A stretch of 64,000 bases of DNA from Hymenobacter metallicola (GTDB lineage: Bacteria > Bacteroidota > Bacteroidia > Cytophagales > Hymenobacteraceae): positions 390,791-454,790 of the forward strand of contig NZ_SRMB01000005.1 in NCBI RefSeq assembly GCF_004745645.1, read 5' to 3'. The notes under the pieces were generated by a model that saw nothing but the letters and a program-made list of their open reading frames with translations, did not search any database and had not been told where the DNA came from. Below, one piece after another: positions 37,219-45,242 of the stretch. How positions within the stretch are numbered: position 1 is the stretch's first letter; every line of letters begins with the position of its first letter. A program made the position numbers and the translations under genes.

Positions 37219-37776
37219 ATGGCAACTCCACTTTGGCAAACCCTGAGCCTGGGTACTCTGGCTGGCCTGCGCAGCCTGACGCCGTTGGCTTTTCTAAGCA
37301 ATTCCTTTTCCAAGCATCAGTCTGAAGCACTGAAAGCTTCGCCCTTCCGGCTGCTGCAGTCCGGAGCCGCCGCTACGGGCCTGAAAGCCTTGGCCGCCGG
37401 GGAGATGGTAGCCGATAAAGTGCCCGGCATGCCCGACCGGATTACGCCCACCGCCTTGCTCGGCCGGAGCTTGTCGGGGGCGCTGATGGGGGCGATGGTG
37501 TATACATCGAAGCGGCGTTCCTGGCTGGGCGGCGGCTTGCTCGGGGGCCTGGCCGCCGTGGCCGGCACCTACGGCAGCTTTTATTTGCGCCAGCGGCTGG
37601 GCAAGCAAACCAAGCTGCCCGACTTGCTGTGGGCCCTGGTTGAAGATGCCACCGTATTCAGCAGCAGCAAAGCCGCCAGTCGTCTCAATCAGCCCGCCGC
37701 CCGCCGCGACGCCTACGTACCCCGGCATTTGCCCGCCAAGCCCTCGTACCACCCCAACTATCCGTCGCTGTTTTAG
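37219..37776 (+). CDS. DUF4126 family membrane protein
   Basis: The 185-residue protein opens with SLGTLAGLRSLTPLAFLS, a family mark of DUF4126, and contains two or three hydrophobic stretches (LLGRSLSGALMGAMVYTS, GGGLLGGLAAVAGTYGSF). The family is of unknown function and sits in the inner membrane. No partner is known; the neighbour is a flavin reductase-like protein. A strong terminator follows. Confidence 0.85.
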   Translation: MATPLWQTLSLGTLAGLRSLTPLAFLSNSFSKHQSEALKASPFRLLQSGAAATGLKALAAGEMVADKVPGMPDRITPTALLGRSLSGALMGAMVYTSKRRSWLGGGLLGGLAAVAGTYGSFYLRQRLGKQTKLPDLLWALVEDATVFSSSKAASRLNQPAARRDAYVPRHLPAKPSYHPNYPSLF

Positions 37777-37795
37777 CGTCCCGCCGGTACGTAAC

Positions 37796-37840
37796 TACAA
37801 CAAGGCCCCGCAATCAGCTTGGTTGCGGGGCCTTGTTGTA
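37796..37840. terminator. Bidirectional intrinsic terminator
   Basis: An 18-bp perfect stem (37796-37813 with 37823-37840) with core GGCCCCGCAA lies between convergent genes. Confidence 0.9.
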
Positions 37841-37860
37841 AACCCAAGTCAGAAGCCGCC

Positions 37861-38301
37861 TTACTGCGTGCGGCCCGAGCCGCTGCTTTGGTTGGCCGTG
37901 CCGGTATTTTGGCCCGTGTTGGTCGTAGTCGGGGCCGAGCTGTTCTGCGAGGGCGCTTTCGAATCGTTCAGACTGTTATTGTTGCGCGCTTCACCAGCGC
38001 CGGCCGGGGTGCCCGACGGATTCTGGGGCGCGGTGCTGTTGCTGCCACCGGGGCTGGAGTTTACCGCGTTATCCGTCGACTGGCTCATGTCGGCGGCGGA
38101 GCCTTCACCTCCGGCGGGCTGCACGTTTTGCTGCGTATTCACGCTGTCCATGTTGGTTTCAATAGAGCGGGCCGGGGGAGCAGTCGAGAAGTCGTTGACG
38201 TTCTGCCGGTCTTCACCGGGGGTGCCGCCTCGGTCACAAGCTGTCAGAGAAGCTGCGGCGCCCAGCACGGCAGCCAGCACAAAGCGCTGAGTGAGTTTCA
38301 T
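37861..38301 (-). CDS. Low-complexity polar lipoprotein
   Basis: The 146-residue protein has lipobox AASLTAC (Cys22) followed by DRGGTPGEDRQNV and a disordered Asn/Ser/Gly/Gln/Thr-rich chain to the end (SSGSGRTQ). No domain is visible. It differs from the repeat lipoproteins because its repeats are irregular, but size, lipobox, composition and nearness make it a likely relative. Function unknown. Confidence 0.75.
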   Translation of the reverse strand: MKLTQRFVLAAVLGAAASLTACDRGGTPGEDRQNVNDFSTAPPARSIETNMDSVNTQQNVQPAGGEGSAADMSQSTDNAVNSSPGGSNSTAPQNPSGTPAGAGEARNNNSLNDSKAPSQNSSAPTTTNTGQNTGTANQSSGSGRTQ

Positions 38302-38427
38302 AGTTTGGGTGTTTGGAGTACAGAATAGAGTTGGTGGGAGCTATACGGAAAAGCCGGGCTCTATAGCTGAAGTAGGCTGGGCATAGTGGCTGAGTACTGA
38401 TGCCAAAGTTCGATGTAGTTTTGCCCC

Positions 38428-39132
38428 ATGCCCATTCCAGCCCTTATGAATTGGAGCGGGGGAAAAGACTCGGCCCTGGCCCTCTACCACGCCCTGCACG
38501 ACCCCCGCTACGAGGTCCGCCACCTGCTCACCAGCGTCAACAGCCACTACCAGCGCGTCTCGATGCACGGGGTGCGGGTGGAACTGCTCGACGCGCAGGC
38601 CCGGCAAATCGGCCTACCCCTGACCAAGCTGGAGCTGCCCGAAGCCCCCGACATGGCCCAGTATGAGCAGCAGATGCGCGCCACGCTGGCACCCTTGCAG
38701 GCTCAGGGCATGCACCACGCCATTTTCGGCGACATTTTTCTGGAAGATCTGCGCCGCTACCGCGAAGAGCAACTGGCCCGGGTGCAGATGCAGGCCGTGT
38801 TTCCGCTCTGGCAGCAAACCAGCGCCGAGATTCTGCGCCAGTACCTGAGCCTGGGCTTTCGGGCCATTATTGTGTGCGTTAATGAGCAACACCTCGCCGC
38901 CAGCTTCTGCGGCCGCCTGCTCGACGAAGAGTTCCTGCGCGACCTGCCCCCCGGCGTCGACCCCTGCGGCGAAAACGGCGAGTACCACAGCTTCGTGTTT
39001 GAGGCGCCCTATTTCCGGGCACCCATTGCCTTCGAGCGGGGCGACTTGGTGCGGCGAACCTACCCGGCCCCGGGTGGGGGCAAGGAGGCCGGCTTCTGGT
39101 ACTGCGACCTGCTGCCCGGGCCGCCCCGCTAG
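38428..39132 (+). CDS. Dph6-like ATP-pyrophosphatase (diphthine--ammonia ligase family)
   Basis: The 234-residue protein starts with MNWSGGKDSALALYHAL, the PP-loop SGGKDS that binds ATP (a shorter start at 38446 is possible). GDIFLEDLRRYREEQL and CGENGEYHSFVFEAP are the family's conserved blocks. Eukaryotic and archaeal Dph6 amidates diphthine; bacteria lack diphthamide, so the bacterial function is unknown and the name is only a family label. It ends 8 bases from the convergent RES gene. Confidence 0.87.
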   Translation: MPIPALMNWSGGKDSALALYHALHDPRYEVRHLLTSVNSHYQRVSMHGVRVELLDAQARQIGLPLTKLELPEAPDMAQYEQQMRATLAPLQAQGMHHAIFGDIFLEDLRRYREEQLARVQMQAVFPLWQQTSAEILRQYLSLGFRAIIVCVNEQHLAASFCGRLLDEEFLRDLPPGVDPCGENGEYHSFVFEAPYFRAPIAFERGDLVRRTYPAPGGGKEAGFWYCDLLPGPPR

Positions 39133-39140
39133 CCGGTAGC

Positions 39141-40043
39141 TCAGGAGGGTTGCACCTGCCAGCGGCCGGCATCGTAGCGGCAGTCGGTAGCGGTGCCGCC
39201 CTCACGCAGCACCCAGTTGCCGGGCCGCCCCAGCCACTGTAGCTGGCCATCGGGCAGCACCGTGTTGGCAAAGTCGTGGGAGCATACGGCAAGGCTTTCG
39301 GTTTCTACCTGATTCACCGTCAGATACTCTACGTACTGTAGCCGCAGTTTGCCCGCATCGATACAGTTGGGGTGCAAGGCCAGGTTGTGAGCCGGGCTGG
39401 GCATGGCTGCCGAGGGGTAGAGCAACCCATCGAAGGCGGTGCCCAGCTGGCAGGCCTCGGCAATGGCCACCGACAGCCGGTAGTGGTGCTGATTATCATC
39501 GTGCACCGAACGGGTAAAGGCCTTGGTCAGGAAGTTGGCTATGGGCCGGATACCTTCCGGGAGTTGCGTTAGGGCCTCAGCTAGGGCTTTTTCCCGGTCG
39601 GAATGCGGATCATCGGTACAGACGTCGGCGTAGCCAAAGCTGGCCAGACGAAGCGGCTGGTGGGTTTGCCAGCGGGTAATAACAATCCGGTCATTGGGCT
39701 GTACTCCGGCTTCGAAAAACGGCGGATGCCAGGTGGCGCTGCAATAAAACATGGGTACGCCCGCCCGGTTGGCCCGCTGGTCGGCCACGACCAGCTCCGG
39801 TGGTGGGTAGGAGAGGTGTTTGACGTGGGTGGGCAGCTCCTGGCAGGCCTTGCCCCGATAAAGCAAAAGGCCAGGCGCAAACTCGATGAGGCGCAACGTG
39901 TGCCCCTGCAGCAAGTCCCGAATGCGGGCGACTAACTCGTCGATGGAGTGCTTGCGCAAATCCAGATGCTGCAGCGAGGCTATTTTATGCTTGGTCTCTT
40001 CCACGGTCGACTCGGGCCGAGTCGTGGGTTGGGATAAGGCCAT
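39141..40043 (-). CDS. RES-domain protein without a paired antitoxin
   Basis: The 300-residue protein has RES-domain signatures: LLLYRGKA, then NRAGVPMFYCSATWHPPFFEA (read in parts) near the middle and LLYPSAAMPSPAHNLAL near the end, which give the Arg, Tyr, Glu and Ser positions used for NAD+ binding in RES toxins. RES proteins degrade NAD+ and usually pair with an Xre/COG5642 antitoxin in front. Here there is none; the neighbours are a Dph6-like gene and a 114-nt hairpin. It has an extra ~45-residue N-terminal helical part. A role as a stand-alone NAD+-consuming enzyme is an inference. Confidence 0.68.
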   Translation of the reverse strand: MALSQPTTRPESTVEETKHKIASLQHLDLRKHSIDELVARIRDLLQGHTLRLIEFAPGLLLYRGKACQELPTHVKHLSYPPPELVVADQRANRAGVPMFYCSATWHPPFFEAGVQPNDRIVITRWQTHQPLRLASFGYADVCTDDPHSDREKALAEALTQLPEGIRPIANFLTKAFTRSVHDDNQHHYRLSVAIAEACQLGTAFDGLLYPSAAMPSPAHNLALHPNCIDAGKLRLQYVEYLTVNQVETESLAVCSHDFANTVLPDGQLQWLGRPGNWVLREGGTATDCRYDAGRWQVQPS

Positions 40044-40142
40044 ATTCGTGTGGGGTGGGTGGTAAGCAATGAGGGGCAGAAAGGAAAAGAGCGGCGTGGA
40101 AGAGGGCGGGAAAGGGCAAAACTGAACGGTAGAGGGCGGCCG

Positions 40143-40256
40143 TAAAGCAGCCGAAGTATCGACCGGCCCGTGGCTGAGCTACCGGGCGCAGGTCTGGGCA
40201 AGACGTGCAGGTAGCTTCAGACCACGGATTCCAGTCGATACTTCGGGTAGGCTTTA
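40143..40256. repeat. 114-nt near-continuous hairpin element
   Basis: TAAAGC..CCGAAGTATCGAC (40143-40163) pairs with GTCGATACTTCGG..GCTTTA (40234-40256). The arms continue inward as CCGTGGCTGAGCTACC (40168-40183) against GGTAGCTTCAGACCACGG (40210-40227), and a last small stem GGTCT/AGACG-side closes on loop GGGCA. The total folds as one hairpin with a few bulges. It may be a MITE or a structured RNA. Confidence 0.7.
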
Positions 40257-40269
40257 GCCAGAAAGGCTG

Positions 40270-41289
40270 TTAAAACTCGTAGGTGTCGCGGTAGCGGCGG
40301 GCGTAATCCTCGGAATGCTCGTGGTGGCCGCGGGGCGCGTACTTGCGCTTGTCGCGCAGCAGCAGGTAGCCCAGGCCGCCCACTAAGGCTGCCCCAATCA
40401 CCCACTTAGGCAGCGGGCTTTCCGGTGCCGGCGGCACCGATACCACGCCGGTTTCGTCGGCAATGGCCGGGTGGCCCACGTAGCGGCCCTGGCTGGGCAC
40501 GGCTTTCTGCTCAAACTGCGCCGATAGTTCGTGCAGCTGCTGGCGCAGTTCGGCGCCGTGCATCGGAATCCCGTGCCCGGTGGCGGCAATCTGCGGTTCC
40601 AGAGCGGCTAGCTTGTCTACCGAGGCGCGGGCCTGCAGCCAGTCCTGGGTGAAGTAGGCCGGCGGGCCGTGCACCTCCTGGCGCTGCTGCCACACCTCCG
40701 AACCCGACTCCTGCTTCACCGTCACGAAGGCGTCGCCGGCAAGCAGAGTCCGGTCGTACTCGCGGAAAAACGAGACGTGGCCCGGCGTGTGGCCCGGCGT
40801 GTGCACCCAGCGCCACTCCGACAGGAACGGCACCGTACCGTTCAGGGGCAGAGGCTGCACGCGGGAACCCAGATCAATCGGCTTTTTGGGATACAGAAAC
40901 GACATGGCCGCCATGGCCCCGCCGCCTACGGTAGGATCTGGCGGGGGATAGGAAGAGCGGCCCGTCAGGTAGGGCAGCTCCAGCGGGTGGGCGTATACGG
41001 GCACGTCCCATTCCTCGGCCAGGGTTTTGAGGGCCCCGATATGGTCGAAGTGGCCATGGGTGAGGATGATGGCCGAGGGCGGGTTGTTGGGGCCGAAAAT
41101 CTGCTCGGCATTGTGCTTGATTTTGGTGGCCGAGCCGGGCAGGCCTGCATCTACCAGCACCCAGGGCTCCAGGGGCGAGGACGTGTCGCGCACGAAATAC
41201 AGGTTCACGAACACATTGCGCAGCCCCCATACTCCGGGAACTACCGCCTGAAGTGCAGGCGTATTGGCACGGTTTGCGGTGTTTGGCAT
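40270..41289 (-). CDS. Metallo-beta-lactamase-fold hydrolase with C-terminal membrane anchor
   Basis: Start MPNTANRANT gives 339 residues; the upstream 35 codons are not conserved-looking. The zinc motif LTHGHFDHIGAL (HxHxDH), HTPGHTPGHVSFF and LLAGDAF mark the MBL fold, and LVDAGLPG precedes it. After residue ~285 comes WVIGAALVGGLGYLLL followed by RDKRKYAPRGHHEH, one transmembrane helix with a basic, then His/Glu-rich cytoplasmic tail. The substrate class (lactonase, thioesterase or sulfur carrier) is open. An HTTM gene lies upstream on the same strand. Confidence 0.87.
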   Translation of the reverse strand: MPNTANRANTPALQAVVPGVWGLRNVFVNLYFVRDTSSPLEPWVLVDAGLPGSATKIKHNAEQIFGPNNPPSAIILTHGHFDHIGALKTLAEEWDVPVYAHPLELPYLTGRSSYPPPDPTVGGGAMAAMSFLYPKKPIDLGSRVQPLPLNGTVPFLSEWRWVHTPGHTPGHVSFFREYDRTLLAGDAFVTVKQESGSEVWQQRQEVHGPPAYFTQDWLQARASVDKLAALEPQIAATGHGIPMHGAELRQQLHELSAQFEQKAVPSQGRYVGHPAIADETGVVSVPPAPESPLPKWVIGAALVGGLGYLLLRDKRKYAPRGHHEHSEDYARRYRDTYEF

Positions 41290-41394
41290 AAGGTGAGGTG
41301 GGTTGAGTGAGGGTAGAGGCGGCCCCGGCCCAAGCCGGGAGTAACCAAACAGAAATACGCAGCCGCCGGGGTTAGGATGGCCTCCAACCGACAT

Positions 41395-42960
41395 TTACTG
41401 CGCCGAATCGGGGGCACTGTTGAGGTTGGGCTTGGCGGGCTGTTCAGGTTCGCAGATGCACAGTACTTCGCGTGTAGGCTTGGGAACCTGATAGTTAGGC
41501 AAGGAAATTTCTTTCATGTACACTACCTCCAAGCGCCGTAGCGGCGGGTGGGTCGGATTTTCGTGCCAGATGCGCAGCAGGTAGTTGCAGTAGTAGGGCC
41601 GCATGTACTCATTGCTTACAAACAGGTAATTCTCGGAGTACTTGCGCCACCGGTCATTCTTGTGCAGGGCCATAACCGAGGCGGGCTTGGCATACGTTAC
41701 CGGTTGGCCGTCGCGGTACAGGTCCAGGTGCTGGCCCGCCGTGGTTGTGCCGTCCAGGATATACCAGCCGTCGTCCTTGAAGACGGCCGGGGCAAACATG
41801 CCCCAGTGCTGGTCGACGCGAAACAGGTAGCCAAACCAGCGCAGCGGCTGCGACATGTAGAGGGAAGGATTGTTGACGCTATCCAGATTCCACCAGACCA
41901 CGTAGCCCAATACAACGGCTACTGCGGCATTGCGCACATTGCGCAGCAGAAACCGGCGGCCCTCCGTTAGGGGCAGGTTATGCTCTACGCTTAGGCGCAG
42001 CGGTAGCTGCAACCGGCGCAGGTGGGGCCGCACCCGGGCCAGCTGCTCGGTAGCCCAGGGGCGCCAGCGCTGGGCCCCCGTGTGCAGGTTTCGGTCTAGC
42101 CAGTTCATGGCCACCGGCGGCAGCAGCCCCAGCACCGAGGCCATGTTGATGAGGAAAAATAAACCTACAAACAAGGTCAGGCTAATGCCCAGATGAAAGG
42201 CGTACATCACCCCCACAAACAGCAGGCGCCACCAGGTTACTCGGAAGGGAATAAAGAGCAGGAAGGGCAGGAGCAGCTCGGTGTAATAGGTGGCAAAGGT
42301 GAGCCCCTGCAGCAGGGAAGCGTAGGGGTACAGCAGGCGGCCGCCGGGCATCAGCACTTGGTCCAGGCTGAGGGCATAATAAATGGCGGTGCCTTCAGTA
42401 CGCCATTCCGGGGCGCTTTTCAGCAGGGCCGTACACCAGTACACCAAGGCAATCTGGACGATGTAGGCCACGGTGGCCGCGCTGAAATACGTTACCTTTT
42501 CCGGTGGGCCTAGCCGGCGGGCGTCCCGGGAGTAAAAGCGGCCCCAGGGCAGAAATAAGGCCCAGAACAGCAGCATCCGCAGCAAATCGTCGCCCCCTTG
42601 ACCGATGAGCGGATTACGGTTCTGCACCGAAACCAGCAGTACCCAGGTAACCAGCGTAGCCAGCCGGGTATGATACCCGACTAGCAAAGCCACGGCTCCT
42701 GCCGCCTCCAGCAGAAACAGAATTGCCTGCACCTGCCACAACCCACTGATGGCGTGCAGGGAAAGTTGGTAAGGATTCCAGCAGTACTGATACAGCACGT
42801 GCAAGGGCAACACCCCCATGTTGGAGTAGTGGGCCTCCAAATCAGTACTGCGAATACCAATGTCCAGCAGAATCACGGCTGCCACGGCGATGCGCATCAA
42901 AGCCAAGGCGCGCAGGTCAAGGACAAACGGACGGCGGAGTAGGGTAAGAAATCCGGGCAT
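41395..42960 (-). CDS. HTTM-domain membrane protein (vitamin K-dependent carboxylase-like)
   Basis: The 521-residue protein has an HTTM domain: DLRALALMRIAVAAVILLDIG and NMGVLPLHVLYQYCWNPY, then many hydrophobic helices (LLRMLLFWALFLPWGRFYSRDA, LFVGLFFLINMASVLGLLP in parts). The last ~140 residues are soluble. The HTTM family resembles the membrane part of vitamin K-dependent gamma-carboxylase, but bacterial members have no proven reaction. The gene starts 118 bases after a Ser/Thr/Gly lipoprotein, with a terminator between. Confidence 0.88.
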   Translation of the reverse strand: MPGFLTLLRRPFVLDLRALALMRIAVAAVILLDIGIRSTDLEAHYSNMGVLPLHVLYQYCWNPYQLSLHAISGLWQVQAILFLLEAAGAVALLVGYHTRLATLVTWVLLVSVQNRNPLIGQGGDDLLRMLLFWALFLPWGRFYSRDARRLGPPEKVTYFSAATVAYIVQIALVYWCTALLKSAPEWRTEGTAIYYALSLDQVLMPGGRLLYPYASLLQGLTFATYYTELLLPFLLFIPFRVTWWRLLFVGVMYAFHLGISLTLFVGLFFLINMASVLGLLPPVAMNWLDRNLHTGAQRWRPWATEQLARVRPHLRRLQLPLRLSVEHNLPLTEGRRFLLRNVRNAAVAVVLGYVVWWNLDSVNNPSLYMSQPLRWFGYLFRVDQHWGMFAPAVFKDDGWYILDGTTTAGQHLDLYRDGQPVTYAKPASVMALHKNDRWRKYSENYLFVSNEYMRPYYCNYLLRIWHENPTHPPLRRLEVVYMKEISLPNYQVPKPTREVLCICEPEQPAKPNLNSAPDSAQ

Positions 42961-42997
42961 AAACTCCCGTGGTCGGGAATAGGGGTGAAAGAAAAAA

Positions 42998-43042
42998 GGC
43001 GAAAAAGCACGCCATCCGGGGTGGATGGTGGGCCTTTTCGCC
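42998..43042 (-). terminator. Intrinsic terminator of the 43079 lipoprotein gene
   Basis: GGCGAAAAAGCACGCCATCC (42998-43017) pairs with 43023-43042 with few mismatches; on the minus strand TTTTTTCTTTC follows. Confidence 0.7.
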
Positions 43043-43078
43043 CTTGCGTAGCCGCGTTAGGTTAGACGCGAATAGCTC

Positions 43079-43795
43079 TTACCGGGTTGTGGAGCCCGAC
43101 GTGCTGCCACTGGTGGTGCCGGAAGTAGTGCGGCCTGAGGTAGTGCCGCTGGTAGTGCGGCCCGAAGTCGTGCTGCCACTGGTAGTGCTCCGGCGTGTGC
43201 CGGTGGTGCTGCCCGAAGTAGTGCCACTGGTGGTGCGGCCCGAAGTCGTGCCCGAGGTGGTGCCCGAAGTAGAACCGGACGTGCTACCGGAAGTAGAGCC
43301 AGAGGTGCTTCCCATGGTCGTAGCGCCGGAAGTCGAGCCCGAAGTAGTGCCACTGGTCATAGAGCCCGAGGTGGTACCGCTCGTCATTGAACCGGAAGTT
43401 GAACCAGAGGTCGAGCCACTGGTCATAGAGCCGGAAGTTGAGCCGCTGGTCATCGAGCCGGAAGTAGTAGTCGAGCCCGAAGTAGAGCCGTAGGTTCCGG
43501 AAGTAGTTCCAGAGGTGGTACCACCGGCCGTTGACCCGCCCCCCGTGCTGCCGCTGGTCGTAGTGCTGCCAGTGGTCGTGGTGCCGCTGGTCGTGCCATA
43601 GGTATCGGTGCTGGTGCCACTGGTCGAGCCACTCGTGGAGCCACTACCCATATCCGTGCTGTTCATGTTGGAAGAGCCGCTGGTCGAGCCACCAGTACCG
43701 GTTTTGCTAGCGTTGCAGCTAGTCATGGCCAAGTTGCCGCCCAGCAGGGAGGCCGCCACAAGTAGGCCCCACGGGGCAAATGTTTTCTTTTTCAT
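43079..43795 (-). CDS. Lipoprotein rich in Ser/Thr/Gly/Met tandem repeats
   Basis: The 238-residue protein has a signal peptide and lipobox (LAMTSC, Cys27), then NASKTGTGGSTSG and repeats of SGTTSG, SGSMTSG and TSGSTSG to the end; the only other residues are some Met, Ala, Tyr, Asp and Arg. It has the same build as the protein at 35502 but with Met-containing units. Its last part contains TTSGRTTSG units. No domain is seen. A stretched, surface-exposed coil is likely; function unknown. The reverse strand frame (Pro/Val/Glu repeats) is a shadow. Confidence 0.75.
   Translation of the reverse strand: MKKKTFAPWGLLVAASLLGGNLAMTSCNASKTGTGGSTSGSSNMNSTDMGSGSTSGSTSGTSTDTYGTTSGTTTTGSTTTSGSTGGGSTAGGTTSGTTSGTYGSTSGSTTTSGSMTSGSTSGSMTSGSTSGSTSGSMTSGTTSGSMTSGTTSGSTSGATTMGSTSGSTSGSTSGSTSGTTSGTTSGRTTSGTTSGSTTGTRRSTTSGSTTSGRTTSGTTSGRTTSGTTSGSTSGSTTR
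43085..43640 (-). repeat. Degenerate short tandem repeats in the 43079 lipoprotein
   Basis: The DNA is built from variations of a 9-15 base GT/CC-rich unit; units such as GAGCCGGAAGTAGAGCC and GGTCATCGAGCC recur. It is coding repeat DNA, not an array with spacers. Confidence 0.7.
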
Positions 43796-43879
43796 AGCAG
43801 GTAGAATGTGGAGGTTGGGAATGGGAAGAAAAGCACACCTTAGGGAATCATGCTCCGGTAGAAGCTTCTGGGAAACTGT

Positions 43880-43916
43880 AAAAAGGGCAATTACCTTATG
43901 GCAACCGCCCTTTTTG
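43880..43916 (-). terminator. Intrinsic terminator of the 43939 lipoprotein gene
   Basis: AAAAAGGGC near 43880 pairs with GCCCTTTTT near 43908-43916; on the minus strand the hairpin ends in a T-run. Confidence 0.65.
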
Positions 43917-43938
43917 CAGTTTTCTAACCAGATCCGAA

Positions 43939-44379
43939 TTATAAGCCGCCGGTAGTACCGCCACCGGTGCTACCGGTACCGCCAGCGGTGCTTCCACCAG
44001 CCGTAGTACCGCCAGCAGTGGTACCGCCCGCCGTCGAGCCTCCGTCGGTTGAGCCACCAGCAGTGGAGCCACCGGCAGTGGAGCCACCGGCAGTAGTTCC
44101 ACCAGCCGTTGAGCCGGTGCTACCAGCGGTAGAGCCACCGCCCATATCGCCGCTGCCGGCCGTTGAACTGCCGCCCATGTCGCCGCCAGTGCCCCCGCCC
44201 ATCGAGCTAGTATCCGTGCTCATAGAAGCATCATTGGTGCTGGTTGCTTCTTCAGTTGCCATGCTGGAGCCACCGCCATTTTCAGCAGTTCCGCTGCCGT
44301 TGTTGTCACCGCATGAGCTAAAAGTCAGAGCGCCCATACAAAGGGCCGCTGTCAGGATCATTATCCGTGGTTTGTGCAT
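43939..44379 (-). CDS. Lipoprotein rich in GGSTAGG tandem repeats
   Basis: The 146-residue protein has lipobox LTFSSC (Cys23), followed by GDNNGSGTAENGGGS and an Asp/Ser/Thr/Met-rich part. From residue ~77 the chain is a repeat of GGSTAGG and GGTTAGG, ending in TGSTGGGTTGGL. It is the third repeat lipoprotein within 9 kb. The repeat could form a Gly/Thr surface stalk. No domain or motif is visible. Confidence 0.75.
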   Translation of the reverse strand: MHKPRIMILTAALCMGALTFSSCGDNNGSGTAENGGGSSMATEEATSTNDASMSTDTSSMGGGTGGDMGGSSTAGSGDMGGGSTAGSTGSTAGGTTAGGSTAGGSTAGGSTDGGSTAGGTTAGGTTAGGSTAGGTGSTGGGTTGGL

Positions 44380-44703
44380 GATAGTAGGAGCAAAAGAACA
44401 GTGAAAGAAATAGTTTTGCCCCTGCTATACGGTTGGTTATGAATAAATAATCAAAATTTATCTAAAAATAAATACTTAATTTCATGAATTAACACGGATG
44501 TGAGAAGTACGCTAACTCCACTGTTGCACAGAATAGCCTGGCCCATACTAAGCGTGTCAGCAGCTAATTAAGCACGCTTTCCTATCTTAGCTGCGCTTGT
44601 TGGTTCGTCTATCCGTTACAGAGCCAATTTGCTTTCTACCGAATCCGTTAGCCTACTTATCACTCCTTACGTTGTTATTCTATCCTTTTTGGCTTCTATT
44701 CCT
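44380..44703. other. AT-rich divergent intergenic region
   Basis: 324 bases; the piece at 44440-44500 is almost all A/T. No gene or exact promoter was recognised, though it must serve both the lipoprotein (minus) and the DCC-family gene (plus). Confidence 0.35.
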
Positions 44704-45117
44704 ATGACTACTACCGCATCTACCACTATTCTCTTCGACGGCGTCTGCAACCTCTGCAGTGGCTTCGTGCAGTTTATCATTGAGCGCGATACGGCGGGCT
44801 ATTTCCGCTTTGCGTCCCTGCAGTCGGCCGTGGGGCAAAAGCTGCTGGCCCAACATGGCATCACACTACGGGAGACAGGGCCAGAAACAGTAATGCTGGT
44901 AGAAAACGACCAGGTCTATACCCATTCCACCGCCGTCCTGCGCATTGCCCGGCAACTAGGAGCCGGCTGGCCGCTGCTGTACACGTTTATCATCGTGCCC
45001 AAAGTGCTGCGCGACGCCGCCTACCGGTTTGTGGCCCGGCACCGCTACCAATGGTTTGGCCAGACCGAGGCCTGCATGCTGCCGACTCCCGAGCTGCGGC
45101 AGCGGTTTTTAGCGTAG
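44704..45117 (+). CDS. DCC-family thiol-disulfide oxidoreductase-like protein (DUF393)
   Basis: Start MTTTASTTILFDGVCNLCSG gives 137 residues. The family mark is DGVCNLCSG at residues 12-20 with the CxxC pair, followed by FRFASLQSAVGQKLL. The longer frame from 44629 would add a hydrophobic segment that overlaps likely promoter DNA. DCC proteins are thioredoxin-like and act in redox chemistry. The next gene, an MDR oxidoreductase, begins 125 bases later. Confidence 0.88.
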   Translation: MTTTASTTILFDGVCNLCSGFVQFIIERDTAGYFRFASLQSAVGQKLLAQHGITLRETGPETVMLVENDQVYTHSTAVLRIARQLGAGWPLLYTFIIVPKVLRDAAYRFVARHRYQWFGQTEACMLPTPELRQRFLA

Positions 45118-45242
45118 CGGCCCCTTCTATCTTTTGGGCCGGAGCCACTACTTTTACCGGCTCCACGACGCGCGCTACCGGCCACTTGCCGGTGAAGGCT
45201 TGCCCGCGCGTCCTTTCTTTTCCCGCTTTTCCACCCAATCCA

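Noticed and set aside
39141..40256. Complete toxin-antitoxin module around the RES gene
   Set aside because: No Xre-type or other antitoxin-sized gene is next to it on either side.
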